Source of the DNA: an uncultured Corynebacterium sp.
GTDB lineage: Bacteria; Actinomycetota; Actinomycetes; Mycobacteriales; Mycobacteriaceae
Direction: 5' to 3'
DNA length: 41,915 nucleotides
Assembly (NCBI RefSeq): GCF_946222985.1
Contig: NZ_CAMIFY010000021.1
Span: forward strand, 1 to 41,915
The notes under the pieces are model-generated. The model did no database searches and was not told the DNA's origin. It saw nothing but the letters and a program-made list of their open reading frames with translations. Position numbers and translations under genes: made by a program. This document shows, piece after piece, positions 15,723-23,573 of this stretch; the first letter of the stretch is position 1, and each line of letters starts with the position of its first letter.

Positions 15723-16805
15723 ATGAGTTCCGTTCGCGTTGCAATCGTCGGCGTAGGCAACTGCGCTTCCTCGCTCGTCCAGGGCGTGGAGTTCTACCGT
15801 GACGCGAAGGCCGGTGACGACGTCCCGGGCCTGATGCACGTCCAGTTCGGCGACTACCACGTGTCCGACATCGAGTTCGTCGCCGCGTTCGACGTCGACG
15901 ACAAGAAGGTCGGCAAGGACCTCTCCGAGGCCATCGACGCCTCCGAGAACTGCACCATCAAGATCGCGGACGTCCCGACCCTGGGCATCGAGGTCCAGCG
16001 CGGCCCGACCCTCGATGGAATCGGCAAGTACTACGCGGAGACCATCGACGAATCCGCCAAGGACCCCGTCGACGTCGTCCAGGCGCTCAAGGACGCCGAG
16101 GTCGACGTCCTCGTCTCCTACCTGCCGGTCGGCTCCGACCAGGCCGACAAGTTCTACGCGCAGTGCGCCATCGACGCCGGCGTGGCCTTCGTCAACGCCC
16201 TGCCCGTGTTCATCGCCTCCGACCCCGAGTGGGCCAAGAAGTTCGAGGACGCCGGCGTCCCGATCGTCGGCGACGACATCAAGTCCCAGGTCGGCGCGAC
16301 GATCACCCACCGCGTCATGGCGAAGCTCTTCGAGGACCGCGGCGTCCGCCTCGAGCGCACGCTGCAGCTCAACGTCGGCGGCAACATGGACTTCAAGAAC
16401 ATGCTCGAGCGCGAGCGCCTGGAGTCGAAGAAGATCTCCAAGACCCAGGCCGTGACCTCCAACCTCACCGGCCCGCTGTCCGGTCTCATCGACGACCGCA
16501 ACGTCCACATCGGCCCGTCGGACTGGATCGACTGGCTCGACGACCGCAAGTGGGCCTACGTCCGCCTCGAGGGCAAGGCCTTCGGCGAGGTGCCGCTGAA
16601 CATGGAGTACAAGCTCGAGGTGTGGGACTCCCCCAACTCCGCCGGCATCATCATCGACGCCCTGCGCGCGGCGAAGATCGCCAAGGACCGCGGCATCGGC
16701 GGCCCGATCCTGCCGGCGTCGGCGTACCTGATGAAGTCCCCGCCGAAGCAGATGGGCGACGACGCCGCCCGCACCGAGCTGGAGCGCTTCATCTCTGGCG
16801 AGTGA
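15723..16805 (+). CDS. ino1: Myo-inositol-1-phosphate synthase
   Basis: Protein of 360 residues. The Rossmann NAD site is VAIVGVGNCASSLVQG (G10-x-G12-N13). SQVGATITHR and LNVGGNMDFKNM are typical of the actinobacterial enzyme. It converts glucose-6-phosphate to inositol-3-phosphate, the entry to phosphatidylinositol, lipoarabinomannan-type glycolipids and mycothiol. ATG 15723 has AAGGAG eleven bases upstream. A TATAGC near 15642-15647 could be its -10, giving a leader of about 70 bases. In C. glutamicum ino1 is controlled by the LacI-type IpsA; I could not identify an IpsA site here. Confidence 0.95.
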   Translation: MSSVRVAIVGVGNCASSLVQGVEFYRDAKAGDDVPGLMHVQFGDYHVSDIEFVAAFDVDDKKVGKDLSEAIDASENCTIKIADVPTLGIEVQRGPTLDGIGKYYAETIDESAKDPVDVVQALKDAEVDVLVSYLPVGSDQADKFYAQCAIDAGVAFVNALPVFIASDPEWAKKFEDAGVPIVGDDIKSQVGATITHRVMAKLFEDRGVRLERTLQLNVGGNMDFKNMLERERLESKKISKTQAVTSNLTGPLSGLIDDRNVHIGPSDWIDWLDDRKWAYVRLEGKAFGEVPLNMEYKLEVWDSPNSAGIIIDALRAAKIAKDRGIGGPILPASAYLMKSPPKQMGDDAARTELERFISGE

Positions 16806-16939
16806 GCGAACCGCGACGTTACGGGCGTTACGCGGGTGTAACTGCAAAGCCCATTTTCACCCCCGGCGCGGGATCGAAAACGGTGCGTCCGTAGCGTCGC
16901 AAAGCAAACGACCAGCGATAACGGTCGAACGCCCGCGAA

Positions 16940-16986
16940 GAATCTGTGGTTTTGATAATAACTAGCGGTTCATGACTATTTTGCAC
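16940..16986. promoter_or_regulatory. AT-rich promoter/operator region upstream of the marR gene
   Basis: The most AT-rich stretch of the neighbourhood, containing TTGATA (16952-16957) and TATTTT (16977-16982). It could hold a -35/-10 pair (19-base spacing) and a MarR-type operator, but no clean palindrome is visible. Confidence 0.35.
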
Positions 16987-17010
16987 TGGGAATGACGGCC
17001 TCCCTGCAGC

Positions 17011-17016
17011 TAGCAT
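17011..17016 (+). promoter_or_regulatory. Candidate -10 (TAGCAT), leaderless start of marR gene
   Basis: TAGCAT lies seven bases before ATG 17024, and no ribosome site is present. An ATG at 17015 overlaps the hexamer. Confidence 0.45.
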
Positions 17017-17023
17017 GGCGCGC

Positions 17024-17515
17024 ATGAACGAAACCAACGATGCCGCGACCGAAACGGCCCAGGGACTGACCCCCCTCGGCCTGGCCAAGGAAATCCGGCC
17101 GCTGCTGACCCGGGCCGAGCTGCTCTACAGCCGCCGCTCCGAAGAGTCGCAGCTCAGCCGCGCGCAGCTGTCCATAATGATGACCCTCGACGCGCTCGGC
17201 CCCTGCCGCATCAACCAGCTGGCCCAGGCCGAGGCGATCCGCATGCCCACCGCCTCCAACGCCGTCCACCACCTCGAGGACGCCGGCATGGTCGAACGCG
17301 TCCGCGACACCAAGGACCGCCGCGGCGTCCGCGTCGAACTCACCGACAAGGGCCTGACCGAGCTGCGGCGCGTCTCCAAGGAGCGCGACGAGCAGATGGC
17401 GGCCATGTTCACCGCCCTGTCCCCCGAGGAACTCGAAGTCGGCGCGGGCCTGGTGCCGATCCTCAAGCGCATCCTGGCGACTTACGGCGGACACCGCGCG
17501 CCCGACGCCGAATAG
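17024..17515 (+). CDS. MarR-family transcriptional regulator
   Basis: Protein of 163 residues with the winged-helix layout of MarR proteins: the recognition region INQLAQAEAIRMPTASNAVHHLEDAGMV is followed by the wing RVRDTKDRRGVRVELTDKG, with N- and C-terminal helices for dimerisation. It is a DNA-binding repressor or activator. A uspA gene follows 115 bases downstream on the same strand. In C. glutamicum the envelope-stress regulator MalR is a MarR protein paired with uspA; this is probably its orthologue, by context only. Start: ATG 17024 is favoured by the -10 spacing, with 17015 the alternative. Confidence 0.88.
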   Translation: MNETNDAATETAQGLTPLGLAKEIRPLLTRAELLYSRRSEESQLSRAQLSIMMTLDALGPCRINQLAQAEAIRMPTASNAVHHLEDAGMVERVRDTKDRRGVRVELTDKGLTELRRVSKERDEQMAAMFTALSPEELEVGAGLVPILKRILATYGGHRAPDAE

Positions 17516-17630
17516 GCGGCGATAAGCTGAGCGTCGCACTCGAGCCGCAACCGCCCCCGACGGCGCCCGCGGCCGAGTCGACGCACCACCGCATCGCCCG
17601 TCCGATCCCGCCGCCCACCAGGAGGCCCGC

Positions 17631-18545
17631 ATGCCCCACAACCCGCTCCGCATCGTCGTTGCGTGGCGGCCGGGCCGCAACGGAGCCGAGGCCATGTCCG
17701 CCGCGGCATGGCTCGCCCGCACCTGTGAAGTGCGGATTCGCGTGGTCACGGTCCTCTCCCGCGGCTGGCCGCTGACGTCGCTGGCCCGCCTGTCGGACAA
17801 CGATTCGTGGGTGACGCGCGAGGCCCGCAACTCCGAACGCTCCGCGCGCACGGCACTGAAGGCCGCGGGGATCCGCAAGGGCATGCTTGACGACGATCAG
17901 CCGTTCGTCGGCATCGAGTCGTCCTCCGAAGCCAATGCGCTGACGCGCGCGGCCGAGGACTTCGACGCCGACGTGATCCTGCTCGGCAGCCAGTTCCATT
18001 CGCCGGCCGGGCGGTTCCGCGCCGGTTCGACCGCCGACGCGATGCTGCATTATTCGCCGATTTCACTCGGCCTGTCGCCGCGGGGCCGGCGCCTTTCGAA
18101 AAACGGCGTGACCAGGATCAACGTGTCCTACATCGACACGCCTCAGTCGCACAACGCCCTGGAGCGCGCCGCCGACTTCGCCATGAAGTGGGACGTGCCG
18201 CTGCGCCTGCTGGCGTTCACGCCGCGGGGCGCGACGATGTACCCCACCGAAGACGGCTTCGGCTCCTCCGAGGACCTCATGATCGAGTGGCGCGAGCAGG
18301 CGCTGGCCCTCATCGACCGCGGCATCGACCGCGCCCACACCCGGTACCCGGACCTGCGCGTCGAAGCCGACGTCGGCAGCGGCCACGGCTGGGAGGACGC
18401 GTTGGGCGCCCTGAAGTGGAAGAAGGGGGATCTGCTCGTCGTCGGGTCCTCGACGCTCGGGCGGTTCGGCCGGGTGTTCATCGGGTCGTCGACCAACCAG
18501 ATCGTCCGCCACTGCCCCGTGCCCACGCTGATCACGCCCGCCTGA
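17631..18545 (+). CDS. Tandem-domain universal stress protein
   Basis: Protein of 304 residues with two UspA domains (about 5-150 and 158-304). Domain 2 ends with the ATP-binding pattern VGSSTLGRFGRVFIGSSTNQIV-type (about 276-297); domain 1 keeps a weaker version (LLGSQFHSPAGRFRAGSTAD). These cytoplasmic proteins bind ATP and help survival under stress, with no defined reaction. ATG 17631 has AGGAGG seven bases upstream. A possible own -10 (TAAGCT) lies at 17523-17528. Pairing with the MarR regulator suggests a shared stress circuit. Confidence 0.87.
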   Translation: MPHNPLRIVVAWRPGRNGAEAMSAAAWLARTCEVRIRVVTVLSRGWPLTSLARLSDNDSWVTREARNSERSARTALKAAGIRKGMLDDDQPFVGIESSSEANALTRAAEDFDADVILLGSQFHSPAGRFRAGSTADAMLHYSPISLGLSPRGRRLSKNGVTRINVSYIDTPQSHNALERAADFAMKWDVPLRLLAFTPRGATMYPTEDGFGSSEDLMIEWREQALALIDRGIDRAHTRYPDLRVEADVGSGHGWEDALGALKWKKGDLLVVGSSTLGRFGRVFIGSSTNQIVRHCPVPTLITPA

Positions 18546-18579
18546 CGGGCGCGCGACCGGGGGCTCGATTTCCGCCGCG

Positions 18580-18585
18580 TATGGT
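18580..18585 (+). promoter_or_regulatory. Candidate -10 (TATGGT), leaderless start
   Basis: TATGGT lies six bases before ATG 18592 of the three-helix membrane protein. The intervening TGGGGC is too close to the ATG to act as a ribosome site. Confidence 0.4.
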
Positions 18586-18591
18586 TGGGGC

Positions 18592-19014
18592 ATGCACGAT
18601 GCGCCCACTCCCCGTCAGCCCGACGACGACGATCCGCTCCGCCACCTCGAGCGCAAGGATTACTCGTGGCGGCCGGCGTTGAAGTACGCCGCGGCGGTCG
18701 TCGGCGCGACGTTCCTGACGGCGATCATCCTCGGCGTCGCCAGCGCGATCATCGGCGGCCCGAACTGCGACGACGGCTCGCACGTGTTCATTTGCTCCCG
18801 CGCGTTCGAGCTGGCGTTTCCGCTGGTCCCGGGCGCGGTCAGCCTCATCGGTGCGCTCGGTGGCTTCTACATGACCTACGTGCGGTGGAAGAACTTCGGC
18901 AACTGGCGCCCGTGGTTGGCGATGTGCTGGGTGCTCATGCCGTGGACCCTGGCGTGGATGACGTCGACGTTCTCGATCGCGATGTTCGGCGTCGAAGGCG
19001 GCATCCCGCAGTGA
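18592..19014 (+). CDS. Conserved three-helix membrane protein
   Basis: Protein of 140 residues. An acidic cytoplasmic N-terminus (about 28 residues) precedes three membrane helices (about 29-54, 74-98 and 107-132). The loop after helix 1 carries two cysteines (NCDDGSHVFICS) that could form a disulfide if extracytoplasmic. I do not recognise the family. It lies 46 bases after uspA and 46 bases before the DUF2200 gene, all on the plus strand. Confidence 0.8.
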   Translation: MHDAPTPRQPDDDDPLRHLERKDYSWRPALKYAAAVVGATFLTAIILGVASAIIGGPNCDDGSHVFICSRAFELAFPLVPGAVSLIGALGGFYMTYVRWKNFGNWRPWLAMCWVLMPWTLAWMTSTFSIAMFGVEGGIPQ

Positions 19015-19060
19015 TCCGCGCGAAGTCGAGTCCGGAACGGGAACCGGAAGGCGGCGCATC

Positions 19061-19411
19061 ATGACCGAGAACCGGATGTTCCGCTATCCCTTCGCCCAGA
19101 TCCACGGGTTGTACGTTGCCAAGGTCGAGCGCAAGGGGCACACCGTCGAGGAGCTCGATCGGGTCCTGACGTGGTTGACCGGCTACGACGACGAGGGCTT
19201 GGCCGCCGCGATCGAGTCCGGCGTTGACCTGCAGGGATTCTTCGAGCAGGCGCCGGCGTTGAATCCGAACGTCGACCTGATCAAGGGCGTCGTGTGCGGC
19301 ATTCGCGTCGAGGAGATCGAGGATCCCCTGATGCAGAAGATCCGCTGGATGGACAAGCTCGTCGACGAGCTGGCCCGGGGCAAGAAGATGGAGAACATCC
19401 TCCGCGGATAG
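19061..19411 (+). CDS. DUF2200 family protein
   Basis: Protein of 116 residues clearly matching DUF2200: PFAQIHGLYVAKVERKGHT near the start, LTWLTGYD, FFEQAPALNPN and the ending EDPLMQKIRWMDKLVDELARGK. It is a small, soluble, probably cytoplasmic protein of unknown function, widespread in bacteria. GGAAGG lies eleven bases before ATG 19061. It converges on leuS with a 24-base gap holding a hairpin. Confidence 0.9.
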   Translation: MTENRMFRYPFAQIHGLYVAKVERKGHTVEELDRVLTWLTGYDDEGLAAAIESGVDLQGFFEQAPALNPNVDLIKGVVCGIRVEEIEDPLMQKIRWMDKLVDELARGKKMENILRG

Positions 19412-19412
19412 C

Positions 19413-19435
19413 CGCCCGCCCCGGGGAAGCGGGCG
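19413..19435. terminator. Hairpin between converging DUF2200 and leuS genes
   Basis: CGCCCGC (19413-19419) pairs with GCGGGCG (19429-19435) around a 9-base loop, filling the whole gap between the two stop codons. There are no U-tracts. Confidence 0.5.
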
Positions 19436-22387
19436 CTACTTCTTCACCACCACGTTGACCATCTTGCCCGGCACGACGATGACCTTCGCCACCGTGCCCT
19501 CCGCGGTGTACGCGGCGACCTTCTCATCGGCCAGCGCCACGGCCTCGACGTCCTCGCGCGAGGCGTCGGCCGCGACCGACACCCGCGAGCGAACCTTGCC
19601 GTTGACCTGCACCGGAAGCTCGACGGTGTCGTCGACCAGCCACTTTTCCTCGGCGGTCGGCCACGGGCCGTGCGCCAGCGACTCGTCGTGGCCCAGACGC
19701 GACCACAGCTCCTCGGCGACGTGCGGGGCGACCGGCCCGAGCATGAGCACCAGCGGTTCGACGGCCGCGCGCGGCGCCCCCGCCGACCCGTGGGCCTTGG
19801 TCAGGTGGTTGACGTACTCGATGAGCTTGGCCACCGCGGTGTTGTCGCGCAACGCCGCGTAGTCGCCGGTCACGCCGTCGATGGCGCGGTTGAGGGCCTT
19901 GTGGTCGTCGTCGGAAAGCTCGGCGTCGGTCACCGACGTCCCACCGGTGGCCTCATCGACGACCAGTCGCCACGCGCGCTGCAGGAACCGCTGCGCACCG
20001 ACCAGATCCTTCGTCGCCCACGGGCGGGAGGTGTCCAGCGGGCCCATGGCCATTTCGTAGACGCGCAGGGTGTCGGCGCCGTAGTTGTCGCAGATCTCGT
20101 CGGGGGAGACGGCGTTCTTCAGGGACTTGCCCATCTTGCCGTATTCCTGGAAAACCTCCAGGTCGGCGCCGCCTTCGCCCGCGCCGGGGATGAAGAACGC
20201 GCCGTCGCGCTCGACGACGTCCTCCGCCGGCTGGTACACGCCGCGGGCGTCGGTGTACGCGAAGGCCTGGATGTAGCCCTGGTTGAACAGGCGTCGGTAC
20301 GGCTCCTTCGACGACACCACGCCGAGGTCGAACAGCACCTTGTGCCAGAACCGGGAGTACAGCAGGTGCAGCACGGCGTGTTCGACGCCGCCGACGTAGA
20401 GGTCGACGCCGCCCGGGTCGCCGTCGCCGTGGATTTCGGGGCGCGGGCCGGTCCAGTAGCGCTCGTTGTCGATGTCGCACAGGGCGTCGCCGTTGGTCGG
20501 GTCGATGTATCGCAGCTGGTACCAGGACGATCCGGCCCAGTTGGGCATGACGTTGGTGTCGCGGCGGTACATCTTCGGGCCGTCGCCGAGGTCGAGTTCG
20601 ACGTTGACCCAGTCGGTGGCCTTGGCCAGCGGGGCCTGCGGTTCGGTGTCGGCGTCGTCGGGGTCGAAGGTGACGGGCTTGTAGTCCTCGACTTCGGGCA
20701 GCTCGACGGGCAGCATCGATTCGGGCAGCGGGTGCGCCACGCCGTCCTCGTCGTAGACGACGGGGAACGGCTCGCCCCAGTAGCGCTGGCGGGCGAAGAG
20801 CCAGTCGCGCAGCTTGTACTGGGTGGTGCCGCGGCCGGCGCCCTTGGTTTCCAGCCACTCGATCGTGGCGGCCTTGGCGTCGTCGAGGCCGAGCCCGTTG
20901 ACGTCGAGGCCGGCGTCGTTGGCGGAGTTGACGGCGACGCCCGCTCCGGTGAACGCCTGCTTTTCGACGCCCCCGTCCTCCGCCCGCTCACCGTCGGCGG
21001 TGGCGGGGGAGACGACCTCGCGGATGGGCAGGCCGAAGGCGGTGGCGAACTCGTGGTCGCGGTCATCGTGTCCGGGCACCGCCATGATCGCGCCGGTGCC
21101 GTAGCCGGCGAGGACGTAGTCGGCGATGAAGACGGGGACCTGCTCGCCGGAGACCGGGTTGCTGGCGTACGCGCCGGTGAAGACGCCGGTCTTTTCCTTG
21201 TTCTCCTGGCGTTCCAGGTCGGACTTGGCGGCGATGGAGCGTCGGTAGGCGGCGACGGCGGCGGCGGGGGAGTCCTCGCCGAGGGTCCAGCGGGCGTCGA
21301 CGTCGTCGGGGTAGGAGGCGGCGACGAGCTCGTCGACCAGGTCCAGCTCCGGGGCCAGCACCATGTACGTGGCGCCGAACAGGGTGTCGGGGCGGGTGGT
21401 GAACACCTCGATCGGGCGCGTCGCGCCGTCGGCGGCGGTCGCCTCGAAGACGACCTCCGCACCACGCGACCGGCCGATCCAGTTGCGCTGCATGGCCTTG
21501 ACCTTCTCCGGCCAATCCAGCAGCTCCAGGTCGTCGACCAGACGATCGGAGTAGGCGGTGATGCGCATCATCCACTGGCCCAGGCGCTTGCGGAACACGG
21601 GGAAGTTGCCGCGCTCGGAGCGTCCCTCGGCGGTGACCTCCTCGTTCGACAACACGGTGCCCAGACCCGGGCACCAGTTGACCATCGAGTTGGAGCGGTA
21701 GACCAGGCGGCGGGCCTCCAGGGCGCGCTCGCGCTCCACGCGGTCGAGGTCGGCCCACTTACGGCCGGCGAACTCCTCGGGCAGGGCGATCTCGCCGGAG
21801 GCGTAGCCGTCGTGAAGCTCCTCGATGGGACGCGCCTTGCCCGCGGTCTCGTCGAACCAGGAGTTGTAGATGCGCAGGAAGATCCACTGCGTCCAGCGGT
21901 AATAATCCGTGTCGGTCGTCGCGAACGCACGGCGCTTGTCGTGGCCCAGGCCCAGGCGGCCGAGCTGGCGCTCCATGTTCGCGATGTTGGACTCGGTGGT
22001 CAGGCGCGGGTGCGTGCCGGTCTGGACGGCGAACTGCTCCGCCGGCAGGCCGAACGCGTCGTAACCCAGCGTGTGCAGCACGTTCGCGCCGCGCATCCGG
22101 TGGAAGCGCGCGAAGACGTCCGTGGCGATGTAGCCCAGCGGGTGGCCGACGTGCAGGCCCACGCCCGACGGGTAGGGGAACATGTCCTGGACGAACAGCT
22201 TGTCGCCCGGCAGTTCCGCGCCGTCGGTCGGCGCGAGATCGCCGACCGGGTTCGGTGCGTGGAACGTCCCCTGGTCCGCCCACCGCTTCTGCCACGTCGC
22301 CTCCACCTGGGCGGCGACGGCCGGCGTGTAGCGGTGGCCGGTGTCGGGGGCGGAGGTGCTGCTGTCGGTGTTCCCGCTGTTGGTCAT
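19436..22387 (-). CDS. leuS: Leucyl-tRNA synthetase
   Basis: Protein of 983 residues, class I synthetase of bacterial type. The HIGH motif appears as HVGH (79-82) in PYPSGVGLHVGHPLGY. The editing domain is recognisable by TTRPDTLFGATYMVLAPE. KMSKS appears as KMGKS near residue 751. The C-terminus holds the anticodon-binding domain and ends in a small domain closing VVVPGKMVNVVVKK. It charges tRNA-Leu. ATG 22387 is preceded by TATGCT at eight bases and no ribosome site, so the mRNA is probably leaderless. It is longer than E. coli LeuRS (860 aa), as usual in this group. Confidence 0.97.
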   Translation of the reverse strand: MTNSGNTDSSTSAPDTGHRYTPAVAAQVEATWQKRWADQGTFHAPNPVGDLAPTDGAELPGDKLFVQDMFPYPSGVGLHVGHPLGYIATDVFARFHRMRGANVLHTLGYDAFGLPAEQFAVQTGTHPRLTTESNIANMERQLGRLGLGHDKRRAFATTDTDYYRWTQWIFLRIYNSWFDETAGKARPIEELHDGYASGEIALPEEFAGRKWADLDRVERERALEARRLVYRSNSMVNWCPGLGTVLSNEEVTAEGRSERGNFPVFRKRLGQWMMRITAYSDRLVDDLELLDWPEKVKAMQRNWIGRSRGAEVVFEATAADGATRPIEVFTTRPDTLFGATYMVLAPELDLVDELVAASYPDDVDARWTLGEDSPAAAVAAYRRSIAAKSDLERQENKEKTGVFTGAYASNPVSGEQVPVFIADYVLAGYGTGAIMAVPGHDDRDHEFATAFGLPIREVVSPATADGERAEDGGVEKQAFTGAGVAVNSANDAGLDVNGLGLDDAKAATIEWLETKGAGRGTTQYKLRDWLFARQRYWGEPFPVVYDEDGVAHPLPESMLPVELPEVEDYKPVTFDPDDADTEPQAPLAKATDWVNVELDLGDGPKMYRRDTNVMPNWAGSSWYQLRYIDPTNGDALCDIDNERYWTGPRPEIHGDGDPGGVDLYVGGVEHAVLHLLYSRFWHKVLFDLGVVSSKEPYRRLFNQGYIQAFAYTDARGVYQPAEDVVERDGAFFIPGAGEGGADLEVFQEYGKMGKSLKNAVSPDEICDNYGADTLRVYEMAMGPLDTSRPWATKDLVGAQRFLQRAWRLVVDEATGGTSVTDAELSDDDHKALNRAIDGVTGDYAALRDNTAVAKLIEYVNHLTKAHGSAGAPRAAVEPLVLMLGPVAPHVAEELWSRLGHDESLAHGPWPTAEEKWLVDDTVELPVQVNGKVRSRVSVAADASREDVEAVALADEKVAAYTAEGTVAKVIVVPGKMVNVVVKK

Positions 22388-22395
22388 GGGTACAC

Positions 22396-22401
22396 AGCAT
22401 A
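22396..22401 (-). promoter_or_regulatory. Candidate -10 (TATGCT), leaderless start of leuS
   Basis: TATGCT on the minus strand, eight bases before ATG 22387. No Shine-Dalgarno is present. Confidence 0.5.
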
Positions 22402-22491
22402 GTGGGCGCCGCGGGCCGCGCCGGATGGAGGGGCGCGGGTGCGGCGCCTCCTCGGCGCGGCGCCGATTCCCGTGGTGGCGCGTCGTGGCCC

Positions 22492-22497
22492 TAAACT
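22492..22497 (+). promoter_or_regulatory. Candidate -10 (TAAACT), leaderless start of SdpI-like gene
   Basis: TAAACT lies seven bases before ATG 22505. It is about 90 bases from the divergent leuS -10. Confidence 0.5.
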
Positions 22498-22504
22498 GGG
22501 GTCC

Positions 22505-23251
22505 ATGATCGTGATTCCGGTGATTTTGCTGGTCGTGGCCCTCGTCGTGGCCGTTGTGGCGGGTCTGGCGTGGTCCGCCAAGCTCCCGGGCAACGGGTTC
22601 GTCGGCATTCGCGCGCCCGAGGCCCGCAAGTCGAAGGAGAACTGGGACATCACCCATCGCGTCGCGGGCCCGCCGTGGGCCGTCGCCGCGCTGGGCTTCG
22701 CGGGCGCCGCTGCGTTGTCGTTCGTGGCGATTCAGCCGGAGGCGTCCGGTTGGATGTGGCTGTGGGTCGTCGTCGCGGTGCTGTTGGGCCTGGCGATGAT
22801 CGGCGTCGGCGGCGCCATCGGTTCGCACACCATCGCCCTCTACGACGCGAAGAAGTCCGCGGAGGCAGACGCCGAGGGCGGGTGCTGCAGTGCGGGTGGC
22901 TCGGATTCGCTTGACGACGCCCCCGGCGCCACCTGCGGTTCCGGCTGCGACTGTGGTTCCGCGGGCGCGGGTACGACGGCCGGTGCGGCTGGTGCAGCTT
23001 CGACGGCCGACGCGGGTGCCACCGCGAACGCCGCCGCCGATCCGGCCGCCGACTGCGGCGTGCCCGGCGGCTGCGGATCCTGCGGCCTCAACGGCATGTG
23101 CGAGGGCGGCACCTCCACCTTCGGCGCCGATGGTTCTGGCGCTGCGAGTTCGGGCACTGCTGGTTCCGGAACGGCGGGTTCGGCGACCCGCGTCGACCGC
23201 GACGCGATGCGCCGCGCCGCCCGCGCGCCCCGCGCCACCGACGCAGAGTAA
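22505..23251 (+). CDS. SdpI-like membrane protein with cysteine-rich tail
   Basis: Protein of 248 residues. Three membrane helices (about 2-24, 58-77 and 83-106) surround the SdpI/YhfL signature NGFVGIRAPEARKSKENWD. In Bacillus SdpI gives immunity to the SdpC toxin, but most homologues have unknown roles. After about residue 120 comes a 125-residue Ala/Gly/Ser-rich tail holding nine cysteines (GGCCS, TCGSGCDCGS, DCGVPGGCGSCGLNGMC), which could bind metal or form disulfides. ATG 22505 is preferred over a GTG at 22439 because hydrophobic sequence starts there and the -10 spacing fits. It diverges from leuS. Confidence 0.8.
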   Translation: MIVIPVILLVVALVVAVVAGLAWSAKLPGNGFVGIRAPEARKSKENWDITHRVAGPPWAVAALGFAGAAALSFVAIQPEASGWMWLWVVVAVLLGLAMIGVGGAIGSHTIALYDAKKSAEADAEGGCCSAGGSDSLDDAPGATCGSGCDCGSAGAGTTAGAAGAASTADAGATANAAADPAADCGVPGGCGSCGLNGMCEGGTSTFGADGSGAASSGTAGSGTAGSATRVDRDAMRRAARAPRATDAE

Positions 23252-23282
23252 GCGCCGCCGAGTAGGCGCCGCCGCTCGTTCG

Positions 23283-23367
23283 AAATTCGCAAAATGCAGC
23301 CACACGATTTCGCCACCTGGGCTTTTGCCGGCCGGAAATCGCCGTGTGGCTGCATTTCACCAATTTG
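23283..23367. repeat. 85-bp palindromic element
   Basis: AAATGCAGCCACACG (23292-23306) pairs perfectly with its complement at 23343-23357. Outside each arm, after four mismatched bases, AAATT/AATTT pairs again; inside, ATTTC pairs with GAAAT across a three-base bulge. The spacer contains GGC-TTTT-GCC. It could act as terminator for the SdpI-like gene, or be a dispersed repeat. Confidence 0.8.
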
Positions 23368-23559
23368 ACCCGTGGCGGAGCCCGCAGATCACCGGCATCG
23401 GGGCGGGGGAGCGTCGGCGAGAGATCGGTGAACGGGACCGGGACGGCGGGGAGCGTCGGCGGTGGACCGGGGTCGGCGGGGGAGCGTCGTAAAGCGAACA
23501 CCGTGCGCCACGGGGGCGCGGAAAATGTCGTAACCGGCTCATTCCCGCAACCCACGGGA

Positions 23560-23565
23560 TAACCT
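23560..23565 (+). promoter_or_regulatory. Candidate -10 (TAACCT), leaderless start of transporter gene
   Basis: TAACCT lies eight bases before ATG 23574, with no ribosome site. Confidence 0.45.
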
Positions 23566-23573
23566 TGGGCCTC

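Larger units (their letters stand above)
23252..23573. other. 322-base intergenic region with palindrome and direct repeats
   Basis: No gene seen. It contains an 85-bp palindromic element (23283-23367), three direct copies of GGGGAGCGTCG (23405-23419, 23448-23461, 23478-23489), a variant of the over-represented 11-mer (23485-23495) and the candidate -10 of the transporter gene. Confidence 0.7.

Noticed and set aside
12615..16805. A single 1396-codon plus-strand frame running through ponA into ino1
   Set aside because: Its first part is antisense to ponA and DUF5318 and reads as Arg/Gly/Val-rich shadow sequence. Only the part from 15723 is the real ino1.
19670..22402. 910-codon frame opposite leuS
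   Set aside because: It is a mirror of the leuS codons in GC-rich DNA, with no domain, and ends where leuS begins.
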